Positions 1 to 8,079 of a stretch of 64,000 bases of DNA are shown here, one piece after another. The position numbers were made by a program, and so were the translations under genes. Numbering within the stretch: the stretch's first letter is position 1; every line of letters begins with the position of its first letter. This DNA is from Cetobacterium_A somerae. GTDB lineage: Bacteria > Fusobacteriota > Fusobacteriia > Fusobacteriales > Fusobacteriaceae. The stretch lies in assembly GCF_044784365.2 (NCBI RefSeq), contig NZ_CP173065.2; one strand, 5' to 3'. Under the pieces are notes generated by a model. The model saw only the letters and a program-made list of their open reading frames with translations, was not told the DNA's origin and ran no database searches.

Positions 1-60
1 TATTATTCTTATAAAATTCTTATTTCCTTTTTTATTTTGAAATTATTGGAGAATAAAAAA

Positions 61-90
61 AAACTCCTTTTGGGGAAAAGGAGTTTTTTA
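61..90. terminator. Rho-independent terminator, probably bidirectional
   Basis: An 11-bp perfect stem (aaactcctttt / aaaaggagttt) with a GGGG loop is preceded by an A run and followed by a T run. It probably ends a transcription unit that enters from left of the window. From here to about 280 I see only AT-rich sequence and no gene. Confidence 0.85.
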
Positions 91-296
91 TTAACACGGG
101 GGAGTGTTAAAAAATAAAAAAGATTAAAATAGATTTTTGGGGGTATATAGATCTATTCAATCAAATTCGGTCTCAAGAATATAGTACTATAAATGTATAT
201 AAATGTCAAATATGTTTTTAAATAGTAAAATTAAATAAAAATAGTGTTTTGAAAAAAAACTTATTAATTAAAAAATAAACGAAAATGGAGTTATAT

Positions 297-881
297 ATGA
301 AAAAATTTGAAAGTATAGAGTACTTAAAAAATGGAAATTCAAGGCAAGTACAAAGTTATAAAATATTAAAAAGTATAAATATTTTTAATATTTTAAAAGA
401 GTTTAACCCGATTTTAGTTGGAACAATATCAATTGGAATTGATATAGAAAAAAGTGACTTAGATATAGTATGCCAAATTAATTTAGAAAATAAAGAAAAT
501 TTTAAAGATATTATTGTTAAATATTTTTCTCAATTAAAAAAATTTAAAATTACAGATAAATTTTTAAGTGATGGAATAATTTTAATTAATTTTTTTATAG
601 ATAATATAGAGATAGAAATATATGCTTCAAAACTTCTTTCTATTGAAACAAATGGATATAGACATATGATTATAGAGGATAGATTTTTAAATTATGCTAG
701 TTTAAAATTTAAGAAGATGATAATAGCTTTAAAAAGAGATGGAGTAAAAACAGAGCCAGCTTTTGCTAAACTTTTAAACTTAAATGGTAATCCTTATGAA
801 GAACTTTTAAATTTGGAATTTTTAACTGATAAAGAGATTATAGATAAATTAAGAGAACTAGGATATGAAAAAAGGGAGTAG
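297..881 (+). CDS. DUF4269-like nucleotidyltransferase-fold protein
   Basis: This 194-residue protein has the minimal nucleotidyltransferase pattern near its N-terminus: GTISIG, then an acidic pair in SDLDIVC (residues about 45-65), with a further acidic strand IEIEIYA near residue 110. That layout fits the DUF4269 family, whose substrate is not known to me. An in-frame ATG lies 12 bases upstream, but the GGAG at 287-290 is spaced 6 bases from the ATG at 297, so I start there. It is a single gene, convergent with the small genes on the other strand. The fold is likely; the activity is inferred. Confidence 0.75.
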   Translation: MKKFESIEYLKNGNSRQVQSYKILKSINIFNILKEFNPILVGTISIGIDIEKSDLDIVCQINLENKENFKDIIVKYFSQLKKFKITDKFLSDGIILINFFIDNIEIEIYASKLLSIETNGYRHMIIEDRFLNYASLKFKKMIIALKRDGVKTEPAFAKLLNLNGNPYEELLNLEFLTDKEIIDKLRELGYEKRE

Positions 882-893
882 TTTAACTACTCC

Positions 894-1148
894 CTAAGCT
901 ACCTTTACAGATGACACAATAAAGAACTCCTCTCCATCATACTCAACTCTTTCAACATTCAGTTTAATATTTTGATCTAAATTAGAACTCTCTAAAAGAA
1001 AATAAAGATGTTTATTCTCTTCTGTTAGTGTAAGTTGAAAATCATCACGTAAAAGTGAAAAAATATCATCTTCTAGTTCTGGAATAGTGTATTCAAAATC
1101 CTCCATTAAAAGATATAAGGTATCAGCAAAGCTCTTTGCTTCTTTCAT
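894..1148 (-). CDS. Small hypothetical protein
   Basis: An 84-residue acidic protein with no family I recognise. It has no signal peptide or membrane segment, and is rich in Leu, Glu and Asp. A clear GGAGG lies 7-8 bases upstream of the ATG, which supports it as a real gene. It is the last of a run of small minus-strand genes (894-2749) that may share a transcript, and ends 13 bases from the convergent gene on the plus strand. Confidence 0.7.
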   Translation of the reverse strand: MKEAKSFADTLYLLMEDFEYTIPELEDDIFSLLRDDFQLTLTEENKHLYFLLESSNLDQNIKLNVERVEYDGEEFFIVSSVKVA

Positions 1149-1171
1149 AGTGCCTCCATTTATTTTTAAAT

Positions 1172-1471
1172 TTAATCATTTAAATAGTGTAAAAGATATA
1201 TACCAAAACGATCAAGTTTATAACGATTCTCTCTTGAATGATCTTTCATTATGAGTTCTTCTCTTAAAAGAATTTCATAATCCATATGGTAATAAGTTTC
1301 TTTAATCGGTAATAAAATATCTACAGTTTCAACTTTTACTATAGAGTTGTGTAATAATTTAAAATTATTTTCTATATCATTTTTTTGTGTTTTATAACAC
1401 TCTTTTAGCACCTCATAGCACTTTTCTGGTAATCTTTCTTTTAGATAGAAAAAATATTCTCTATAATACAT
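1172..1471 (-). CDS. Small hypothetical protein
   Basis: A 99-residue protein with many Tyr, Lys and Leu residues and no family I recognise. It looks soluble and mostly helical. GGAGG sits a few bases upstream of the ATG. It lies 23 bases upstream of the next small gene on the same strand, so the two are probably co-transcribed. No function is proposed. Confidence 0.7.
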   Translation of the reverse strand: MYYREYFFYLKERLPEKCYEVLKECYKTQKNDIENNFKLLHNSIVKVETVDILLPIKETYYHMDYEILLREELIMKDHSRENRYKLDRFGIYLLHYLND

Positions 1472-1539
1472 AATAAAACCTCCGCAATAGATTTATATAA
1501 TTATATACATAAAATATCTTTTAAATCCTTTAAAAATCT

Positions 1540-2112
1540 TTAAACCATAAAAAGTATAGAAGCAGTTAAAATAATAATACCTGGAATAACAATTTTTTCA
1601 GTTTCAAAAAAATAATATCCTGGTTCATCTATTTCTATTTCATCAACACTATTTGGATAGAAACTATTTACTAAAGAATCAATAAAGTCTTGCTCAGAAA
1701 GTTTTTTCTTTTTTAACTCTTCAACATCATAATCTCTAAAATTCAGAAAAGTAAATTTTAAAACTCTTTGATTTTTAGGATTTATAAAATCTTCTCCTAA
1801 AATTAAAGTTTTACTAAGAACCTCATCACTATTTTCAATTAATTTTGGTTTTAAATTAAAATTTATAAGATTTTCAGGCTTTATATTACCATATAGATTT
1901 TCATAAAACTTTTTTTCATTTGAGTTTAATAAATCTCTTGTTTTTATTCCAGTATCATATTCCTCAACAGGTTTATCTTTTGAAATATCCATATGTTTTT
2001 CCCAAATGTAAAACTTTTCTTGTAAACTGATAAGATGATATCCATCCTTAGGGAATATTTTTTTCAGTTGCTCAACTAATTTAACTGATTCAATTGTAAC
2101 TTGCCTATCCAT
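1540..2112 (-). CDS. Hypothetical protein with a C-terminal membrane anchor
   Basis: A 190-residue protein I do not recognise. About 170 charged, soluble residues are followed by one hydrophobic stretch at the very C-terminus (roughly residues 173-190), which would make it tail-anchored with the bulk in the cytoplasm. There is no N-terminal signal. An AAGGAG lies 6 bases upstream of the ATG. It is part of the small minus-strand cluster between 894 and 2749. Confidence 0.7.
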   Translation of the reverse strand: MDRQVTIESVKLVEQLKKIFPKDGYHLISLQEKFYIWEKHMDISKDKPVEEYDTGIKTRDLLNSNEKKFYENLYGNIKPENLINFNLKPKLIENSDEVLSKTLILGEDFINPKNQRVLKFTFLNFRDYDVEELKKKKLSEQDFIDSLVNSFYPNSVDEIEIDEPGYYFFETEKIVIPGIIILTASILFMV

Positions 2113-2188
2113 TAATTTCTCCTTTTAGTAATTAAAACTTCTTATAATTATACACCTTTTAAAATAAGAGGTCAACAAATTAAAATGA

Positions 2189-2749
2189 TTAAAGAATAAC
2201 TTGTTTTAAATTTTTTGAATTTAAGAAATCATATGGAAAAACAATAGGGCCGTTGTTAGAATCTAAGTCTAAATTATAACCTAAGTCTTGAGCAGTTTTT
2301 GAAAATAAAAACCAAACAAATTTAGAACAATAAAAATCTGTGTCATTATTTTTAAAGAAAGATGTTCTATACTTACCGTGACCATATTTTTCTACATTTT
2401 TTAAAAACGCCTCTTTAAACTGTTGATTAAATTGAGGATATCTTAAAACGATAACTTTCCGATCAGGTTCATTAAGCCAAGCTCTAACACTAATTGTATA
2501 ATAATCACTTCCAGGCATTGGGAAATCTCCAATGTGAGTATCACTAATCATAACAGAGCTATGTCCTAACCAAGAAATAGGGTCAGTGATTAGTTTATCT
2601 TTAATAATAATATCTCCTGTTTGCAACTTATATGAATTATTAATAGCAACTTGAGTTGATTCCCATTTATAAGGGTTACTAGAACATCCGATAATCATAA
2701 GTAATAAAAAAATAAAGAAAAACATTTTTTTAATAAATTTACAATTCAA
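2189..2749 (-). CDS. Lipoprotein with YiiX/YebB-like permuted papain fold
   Basis: This 186-residue protein begins with a lysine-containing N-terminus, a hydrophobic core and a lipobox ending IIGC, so it should be lipidated in the envelope. The rest matches the YiiX/YebB-like permuted NlpC/P60 family. LQTGDII opens the domain, GHSSVMI carries the presumed catalytic His, and DFYCSKFVW carries the presumed catalytic Cys, in the permuted His-before-Cys order. Members are thought to be cysteine hydrolases of amide or lipid bonds; the substrate is unknown. I use the TTG at 2749, eight bases after GGAGG, because the upstream GTG overlaps that SD. Confidence 0.8.
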   Translation of the reverse strand: MNCKFIKKMFFFIFLLLMIIGCSSNPYKWESTQVAINNSYKLQTGDIIIKDKLITDPISWLGHSSVMISDTHIGDFPMPGSDYYTISVRAWLNEPDRKVIVLRYPQFNQQFKEAFLKNVEKYGHGKYRTSFFKNNDTDFYCSKFVWFLFSKTAQDLGYNLDLDSNNGPIVFPYDFLNSKNLKQVIL

Positions 2750-2876
2750 TCTATCCACCTCCTTGCATTATTAGTAATACCACAAAAAACATAAAAAAGT
2801 AAATATTAAAAAAAGAAAAGTTGAAAAATAATAGTAAAAAAGGCTATAAATAAAAATTAATTAGGGAGTGATGAAT

Positions 2877-2960
2877 ATGGTTTTATCAATAACAATTTTT
2901 ATAGCAATATTTATAATTTGCCTGATTATAAATAAATTAGAAGAAATAGGAGGATGGTAA
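2877..2960 (+). CDS. 27-residue single-span membrane microprotein
   Basis: A short ORF with one continuous hydrophobic segment (about 16 residues rich in Ile, Phe and Leu) followed by a charged tail ending EEIGGW. GGGAG at 2864-2868 lies 8 bases upstream of the ATG at 2877; another ATG at 2871 is too close to it. The last codons contain the GGAGG that serves the next gene, whose ATG is 3 bases after this stop, so the two are probably translationally coupled. It is likely a membrane microprotein working with, or controlling translation of, the channel-like protein downstream. No homologue is known to me. Confidence 0.6.
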   Translation: MVLSITIFIAIFIICLIINKLEEIGGW

Positions 2961-2963
2961 AAA

Positions 2964-4451
2964 ATGGAAGAGATTAAGCTTTTAATTCTCAACAACGTAA
3001 CACTTAACATCATTGCATCAATCATTATACTATTAGTGGGGTTAGCTCTAGCATCAGTTGTAGTGAGTAAGTTAGAACATGTTTTAACTAAAACTAAACT
3101 TTTTTCTAACTTAGAGCATGAAATTACTGGAAAAGAGGGTGGAACAAGCACATCTGCAATAAAGATACTTCTTAAATTTATCTACTATATCTTTGTAATT
3201 TTTATAATAGGTATAATAATGGAAAAATTAGGATTTAGTAGATTAGTAAATCCAATTTTAAATCTTTTAGATCCAATCTTCTCATATATTCCTAATGTAT
3301 TAGGAGGAATAGTACTTCTAATAGTTGCAATTATTTTAGCAAAACTTTCTCAAAAGTTCTCGGAAATATTCTTTAGAAAGATGAAAGTTGATGAAAAGAT
3401 ACATTCTAATGAAAATGGAATATCTTTATCAAAAATATTTAGTGAAATTATTTCACTGGTAATATTTATTCTTATTTTACCAGGTGTTTTAGCAGCATTG
3501 AAATTAGATAAAATACTTATTCCAATTACTGACATGCTAACTAAATTCTTAAATTATGTTCCTAGTTTAGTTGCAGCTGCATTAGTTCTAGTTGTAGGTT
3601 GGTTTATAGCATCTAAATTAAGAGATATTTTAAAAGGAGTTTTAGATTCTTTTAAACTTGATGAAAAATTAAGTATAGATGGAAGAGTTTTATTTGAAGG
3701 AAAACTTTCAAGTGTTATAGCAAATATAGTTTATGTATTAGTATTAATCCCTGTATTCTCAGCATCTTTAAATTATTTAGAGTTAGATATAATTATATCA
3801 CCAGTAATAAGTATGTTAAATATTTTATTTAACTATGTTCCAAATTTAGTAGGTGTAGCATTAGTTTTAGTTGTTGCAATGTATTTTGGAAGAATCATTG
3901 AAAACATAATAACAAATTTACTAATTGGTTTAAAGTTTGATTCATATCTTGAAAAAGCTGGATTAAAAACTATTGAAAATAATTATTCTAAATTAGTTGG
4001 AAAATTCTCAAAAATTTTAATAATATATTTTGCAATAATTCAATCAATAGAGATTTTAAATTTTGGATCATTACAAGATTTAAGTTTAAGACTGACAGTT
4101 TTATTAGGAGATATTTTATTAGGTGTTATAGTTATAGCAATTGGAATTGTAATAGCAAACTATGCAGCTAAAATAATTAAAAATACATCTTTAGTAAATA
4201 AAGATCAAATAGCTAGTATTGCAAAAATAGCGATAATAGTTTTTGTTGGAGCTATGGGACTAAGACAGATGGGAATTGCTAATGAGATTATAAATCTAGC
4301 ATTTGGATTTACTGTTGGAGCTTTAGCAGTAGCCTTTGCAATAGCTTTCGGAATCGGTGGAAAGGACTTAGCAAAAGAGAAACTTCAAAAATTAAATTGT
4401 TGTAAAAAAAATGAAGAAAAGGATGACGTAGAACCTCCAAAAGAAGATTAA
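2964..4451 (+). CDS. Mechanosensitive-channel-like protein with TM-helix repeats
   Basis: This 495-residue inner-membrane protein is built from repeated amphipathic/hydrophobic units of the conserved TM-helix type (PF05552; CmpX-like and MscS-related). At least three units share the pattern N-Y-V/I-P-(N/S)-L-V-x-x-A/G-L-V-L-V-V, near residues 105, 195 and 290. A fourth, glycine-rich hydrophobic pair lies near the C-terminus and resembles an MscS pore helix (FAIAFGIGGKDLA). The tail is short, charged and contains a CC pair. Family members are proposed to gate in response to membrane tension. The start follows GGAGG by 10 bases and directly follows a membrane microprotein gene. Confidence 0.8.
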   Translation: MEEIKLLILNNVTLNIIASIIILLVGLALASVVVSKLEHVLTKTKLFSNLEHEITGKEGGTSTSAIKILLKFIYYIFVIFIIGIIMEKLGFSRLVNPILNLLDPIFSYIPNVLGGIVLLIVAIILAKLSQKFSEIFFRKMKVDEKIHSNENGISLSKIFSEIISLVIFILILPGVLAALKLDKILIPITDMLTKFLNYVPSLVAAALVLVVGWFIASKLRDILKGVLDSFKLDEKLSIDGRVLFEGKLSSVIANIVYVLVLIPVFSASLNYLELDIIISPVISMLNILFNYVPNLVGVALVLVVAMYFGRIIENIITNLLIGLKFDSYLEKAGLKTIENNYSKLVGKFSKILIIYFAIIQSIEILNFGSLQDLSLRLTVLLGDILLGVIVIAIGIVIANYAAKIIKNTSLVNKDQIASIAKIAIIVFVGAMGLRQMGIANEIINLAFGFTVGALAVAFAIAFGIGGKDLAKEKLQKLNCCKKNEEKDDVEPPKED

Positions 4452-4456
4452 TATAT

Positions 4457-4508
4457 AAAATCCCCCTCCTAATTAGAGAGTAATAACTAATTAAGAGAGG
4501 GGATTTTT
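4457..4508. terminator. Terminator after the channel-like gene
   Basis: An aaaatccccctc / gaggggatttttt stem encloses an AT-rich loop of about 25 bases and is followed by T6. It ends the plus-strand gene and abuts the stop of the convergent 63-residue gene. Confidence 0.75.
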
Positions 4509-4699
4509 TAGTTGTATAATTTTAATTCCAATGCTATTTTAGCATCCTCTTCTGTTGCTAAAGAGTACTCATTACTTTGAAGCAGTTTTTTTATTTTTAA
4601 AATTTGAAAAAAACTAAAAAGACCACCAATTTCAAATGTTATTCTCTCTCCATTTCCATTCATTAAACTTATTTTTCGTTTCAATTTAATCACCACCAT
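4508..4699 (-). CDS. Small hypothetical protein under a DeoR-type box
   Basis: A 63-residue basic protein I do not recognise, with no signal peptide and a mildly hydrophobic centre (GGLFSFFQILKI). The ATG at 4699 has no good SD. A TTG at 4684, preceded by GGTGGTGA, is an alternative start giving 58 residues. A strong promoter (4736-4764) and a DeoR/AgaR-like box (4701-4717) sit immediately upstream, so the gene is probably repressed by the DeoR-family protein encoded next to it. Confidence 0.55.
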   Translation of the reverse strand: MVVIKLKRKISLMNGNGERITFEIGGLFSFFQILKIKKLLQSNEYSLATEEDAKIALELKLYN

Positions 4700-4700
4700 A

Positions 4701-4717
4701 TTTCGTTTTATTTCGAT
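4701..4717 (-). promoter_or_regulatory. Putative DeoR/AgaR-type operator
   Basis: TTTCGTTTTATTTCGAT resembles the tandem TTTC-R-TTT elements bound by AgaR-like DeoR-family repressors, as I recall them. It starts about 12 bases downstream of the predicted transcription start of the 63-residue gene, where a repressor would block elongation or initiation. The DeoR-family gene is adjacent. This is an inference from motif and position. Confidence 0.5.
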
Positions 4718-4735
4718 AAGTTGTTTTATGGTTGT

Positions 4736-4764
4736 ATTTTATTACGAAAAACCCAGTTTGTCAA
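4736..4764 (-). promoter_or_regulatory. Sigma-70-type promoter for the 63-residue gene
   Basis: On the minus strand, TTGACA (4759-4764) and TAAAAT (4736-4741) are separated by exactly 17 bases. Transcription would begin near 4729, just before the DeoR-type box. Confidence 0.75.
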
Positions 4765-4775
4765 TAAAAAATCAA

Positions 4776-4808
4776 TAAAAAAAACGAAAGACAACTTTCG
4801 TTTTTTTT
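4776..4808 (-). terminator. Terminator of the DeoR-family gene
   Basis: An aacgaaag / ctttcgtt stem with an ACAA loop is flanked by A and T runs. It overlaps the end of the DeoR-family gene and separates it from the small gene downstream. Confidence 0.8.
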
Positions 4809-5572
4809 CATTTTATTATTTTAATATTGTTTTCTATAAGTTTTTTTTCAAAATCTTCAGAGATATTATGATCTGTAATGATTGTCATCCCTTCTTTAAT
4901 TTTAGAGAAATTAAATATCGAGTCTTGATAGAATTTTTTACTTTGTGTTATTATAAAACTTTCTTGAGCAACTTTAAGTGCAGTACTTTTAAATTTTCCC
5001 TCATCTATAGTACAAGTACTTAATTGCATTTTATCTACATTAATTCCACCAATTCCAATAAAAACTTTGTTTGGATTAAAGAGTTCTAAATTCTCTCTAG
5101 CCATTTCACCTACGAAAGAATCTGTTCTCGCATCGTATATCCCACCTAAAGATATAATCTCAATGCCTTTATTCTCGGATAAAATCTTTTGTATCTCTAA
5201 CATGTTACTTATAACAGAAATCTTTATTTTTCTTTTTTGCAAAAGCGCTGCAACAATTATTGTTACAGTTGAATCATCTAAAAAAATTATATCGCCATCT
5301 TGGATAAGCGAAACAACTTTTTCTGCCAATGCTGTTTTTTCTTCTAAATCCTCTTTGGCAATATCTTTTAAAATAATTTTATCCACAATTTTTCTTTTTA
5401 AAATCGCTCCGCCATGAGTTCTTGTTAAAAGATTTTCCTCTTCCATTTGACAAAGATCTTTTCTAATAATAACTTTACTCACAGAAAAAAGATTGCTTAA
5501 TTCATTAACAGAAACTTTTTCTTTTTGTTTTAATATATTTAAAATGCTTTGTTTTCTCTCTTCAACAAACAC
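4808..5572 (-). CDS. DeoR/GlpR-family transcriptional repressor
   Basis: A 254-residue regulator. Residues about 5-55 form the DeoR winged helix-turn-helix (RKQSILNILKQK, then VSVNELSNLFSVS, then the IRKDL recognition part and the THGGAIL wing). The rest is the DeoRC effector domain, including DSTVT and SLGGIYD-type loops that bind a phosphorylated sugar in relatives. It starts at GTG, after GGAGG. No sugar catabolic genes adjoin it, so its ligand is unknown. The nearest candidate target is the 63-residue gene just downstream, which carries a DeoR-like box. Confidence 0.9.
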   Translation of the reverse strand: MFVEERKQSILNILKQKEKVSVNELSNLFSVSKVIIRKDLCQMEEENLLTRTHGGAILKRKIVDKIILKDIAKEDLEEKTALAEKVVSLIQDGDIIFLDDSTVTIIVAALLQKRKIKISVISNMLEIQKILSENKGIEIISLGGIYDARTDSFVGEMARENLELFNPNKVFIGIGGINVDKMQLSTCTIDEGKFKSTALKVAQESFIITQSKKFYQDSIFNFSKIKEGMTIITDHNISEDFEKKLIENNIKIIK

Positions 5573-5704
5573 GTTTATAAACCTCCTCTAATTACCTAAA
5601 TAGTTAAAAAAATTATATCATAAAAAAAACTTTTTTAAAAAAGAAAGTTGTATTTCTTGAGTATACATTTATATAAGGAAAAATGCGTAATGGGAGGTGA
5701 GGGA

Positions 5705-7192
5705 ATGGAAAAGAAAAAAATTATAATAGTAGGAGCTGGTCCAGGAGGATTAGCAGCAGGATTACTTTTATCTAGTAAAGGATACTCTGTTAAAATTTAT
5801 GAAAAAAAAACTTATGTAGGAGGAAGGAATTCATCCTTTAATTTAGGAGATTATAAATTTGATTTAGGTCCAACATTTTTTCTAATGCCACAAGTTTTAG
5901 AGGATATATTTATTGAGGCTGGAGAAAGATTAGATGAACAGGTGAATCTAATTGAAATAAATCCAATGTATAGATTAAAATTCTATGGACTAGATGATTT
6001 TAATCCATATTCATACAATAAAAAATTTCTTATGTATGGAGAGATGGAGAAAATATTTCCCTACAGTTCAAAAGCTTATGATGAATATATGAATAGAGAA
6101 GCTAAAAAATTTTCAAAATTAGAGCCTTGTTTAAAAGTCCCCTACCTTTCTTTAGTTGATTATTTAAAACCTAATTTTTTAAAAGCTCTTCCGTATTTAG
6201 ATGCTCATAAATCAATATATGATGTTTTGGGGAACTATTATAAAGAAGAGGAGTTAAAATTATCTTTTACTTTTCAAGCTAAATATATTGGTATGTCTCC
6301 GTGGGTTGCTCCTGGAACTTTTTCTATGATTTCATATCTTGAACATAAATATGGAGTTTTTCATGTTGAAGGTGGATTAAATAGAGTTTCTAAAGTAATA
6401 AGTGAACTTATTATAAAAAAAGGAGGCGAAATATTTTTAGATACTCCAGTTAAAGAGATTTTATTTAAAGATAAAAAAGCTATTGGTGTTAAATTAGATA
6501 ATGGTAATATAATCGAGAGTGATTCTGTAATAATAAATGCTGATTTTTCAACAGCAATGAAAAAGTTAATTCCAGAAGACCTAAGAAATAAATATTCTAA
6601 TAAAAATTTAGAAAAGAAAAAATATTCATGTTCAACGTTTATGCTATATATAGGAGTAGATAAAATATACAAAAACATTCCTCACCACAACATAATTTTT
6701 GCAAAAGATTATAAAAAAAATGTTAAAAAAATATCTGAAAATAAATCTGTTGGTGGAGATTTTTCTTTCTATGTTCAAAATCCCTCAGTTACAGATTCAA
6801 CACTAGCACCTAACGGAAAATCTTCAGTTTATGTTTTAGTTCCTGTAGCTAATAATAGTTCTAAAATAGATTGGGAATTAGAAAAGGATGATTTTACTCA
6901 ATTGCTATTAGATAAATTAGAGAAAATAGGAGAGTTTAAAGGAATAAGAGATCACATTGAGGAGTTAAAGATAATAACACCTAATGATTGGGAAATAGAG
7001 TATGATGTGTATAAAGGTGCTGTTTTTAATTTGTCGCATAATATAATGCAGATGTTGTGGTTTAGACCGCATAATGAATTGGAAGGATATAAAAATCTAT
7101 TTTTAGTAGGTGGTGGTACTCACCCAGGAAGTGGACTTCCAACTATTTACGGTTCAGCCAAAATAGTAGCTGATTTAATAGATAAAAAATAG
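5705..7192 (+). CDS. CrtI-family FAD-dependent desaturase/oxidoreductase
   Basis: A 495-residue flavoprotein of the phytoene desaturase (CrtI) family. The N-terminus has the dinucleotide-binding fold IIIVGAGPGGLAAGLLL with the acidic end YEKK, followed by GGRNSSF. The C-terminus has the CrtI signature GGGTHPGSGLPTIYGSA. I start at the ATG at 5705, seven bases after GGAGG, instead of a longer in-frame ATG at 5648 with no SD. No phytoene synthase or other carotenoid gene is near, so the substrate is open: an apocarotenoid, another isoprenoid or an unrelated polyunsaturated compound. The gene is monocistronic, with its own terminator. Confidence 0.85.
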   Translation: MEKKKIIIVGAGPGGLAAGLLLSSKGYSVKIYEKKTYVGGRNSSFNLGDYKFDLGPTFFLMPQVLEDIFIEAGERLDEQVNLIEINPMYRLKFYGLDDFNPYSYNKKFLMYGEMEKIFPYSSKAYDEYMNREAKKFSKLEPCLKVPYLSLVDYLKPNFLKALPYLDAHKSIYDVLGNYYKEEELKLSFTFQAKYIGMSPWVAPGTFSMISYLEHKYGVFHVEGGLNRVSKVISELIIKKGGEIFLDTPVKEILFKDKKAIGVKLDNGNIIESDSVIINADFSTAMKKLIPEDLRNKYSNKNLEKKKYSCSTFMLYIGVDKIYKNIPHHNIIFAKDYKKNVKKISENKSVGGDFSFYVQNPSVTDSTLAPNGKSSVYVLVPVANNSSKIDWELEKDDFTQLLLDKLEKIGEFKGIRDHIEELKIITPNDWEIEYDVYKGAVFNLSHNIMQMLWFRPHNELEGYKNLFLVGGGTHPGSGLPTIYGSAKIVADLIDKK

Positions 7193-7218
7193 GTTAGAAA
7201 AATCTAACCTATTTTTTT
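7184..7218. terminator. Bidirectional terminator between crtI-like gene and yaaA
   Basis: A stem of about 15 bp (aaaaaataggttaga / tctaacctatttttt) overlaps both convergent stop codons and has A and T runs on either side. Confidence 0.85.
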
Positions 7219-7943
7219 ATGAAGAAAATAGTTTTTTCAGAAGACAGTTCTAAAGAGAATGTATAACCAAGGTTATTAAAATTTTTAATCTCTTCTACGC
7301 ATGCTATTTTATTTTCAATAAGATAATTAAGTAAAGCTCCTCTAGCTTTTTTAGCTTCTGTACTAATATTTTTTATTTTATCTCCATCACATTGTCTAAA
7401 CTCAATATCTATCACATTAAAAACTTTTCTATTTAAAATTTTAGAAAATTCATTTGATGCAATATTTATAAAAGTTTCATCTTTAAACTGTAGTAAATAC
7501 TTTTCTATATCCTCTCTCCAAAAATCATATGGAGATATTTCAAGTATTTTATTTGTCATATCTAAACGATATGGTCTTATTGGAGTGCAAGCATTTAATA
7601 CTCCATACAAAGCTGAAAAAATAAAAACATTATCTCTCATATATTTATAGCTTTCTCTAGAAAATTTTTCCAAATCCAGTTGCTTATAACTAACACCATC
7701 ATAAAGAGATATTGCCTCTCTCTCCTCTTGATTATAAAAATTACTATATATGTTTAAAACATCATCTAATATTTTACCTTTTATTTTTAATTTAGTTGAA
7801 ATCTCCTCTTGAGAAAAATTTTTTAAAACTGATATTAAAAAATCTGTCTTCTCTTTAAATGGAATATCTATAATACCACTTTCCTCAGAATATTTAAAAG
7901 TTTTATATTGCATTCCTTTACTTGGGGAAAAAAACAATTTCAT
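7209..7943 (-). CDS. yaaA: YaaA family peroxide-stress protein (UPF0246)
   Basis: A 244-residue protein of normal family length beginning MKLFFSPSKGMQYK, the characteristic YaaA/DUF328 start. Other family features seen are ALYGVL, PIRPYRLDM and FINIASNEFSK. In E. coli, YaaA lowers intracellular free iron during peroxide stress and binds DNA; the same role here is by homology. It starts after GGAGGTGA and is monocistronic, convergent with the CrtI-like gene. Confidence 0.88.
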   Translation of the reverse strand: MKLFFSPSKGMQYKTFKYSEESGIIDIPFKEKTDFLISVLKNFSQEEISTKLKIKGKILDDVLNIYSNFYNQEEREAISLYDGVSYKQLDLEKFSRESYKYMRDNVFIFSALYGVLNACTPIRPYRLDMTNKILEISPYDFWREDIEKYLLQFKDETFINIASNEFSKILNRKVFNVIDIEFRQCDGDKIKNISTEAKKARGALLNYLIENKIACVEEIKNFNNLGYTFSLELSSEKTIFFIKK

Positions 7944-8079
7944 TAAATCACCTCCATATAATAGTTATTATAACATCTTTTTTTTTACTTAAAAGAGGAT
8001 TTATAAAAAATTAACTATATATTTATAGCTTTTCATTGTATAATTATAGAATATAATATGTGATTAAATGGAGGTTACC

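Noticed and set aside
285..296. Upstream ATG of the DUF4269-like gene
   Set aside because: It overlaps the SD that serves ATG 297.
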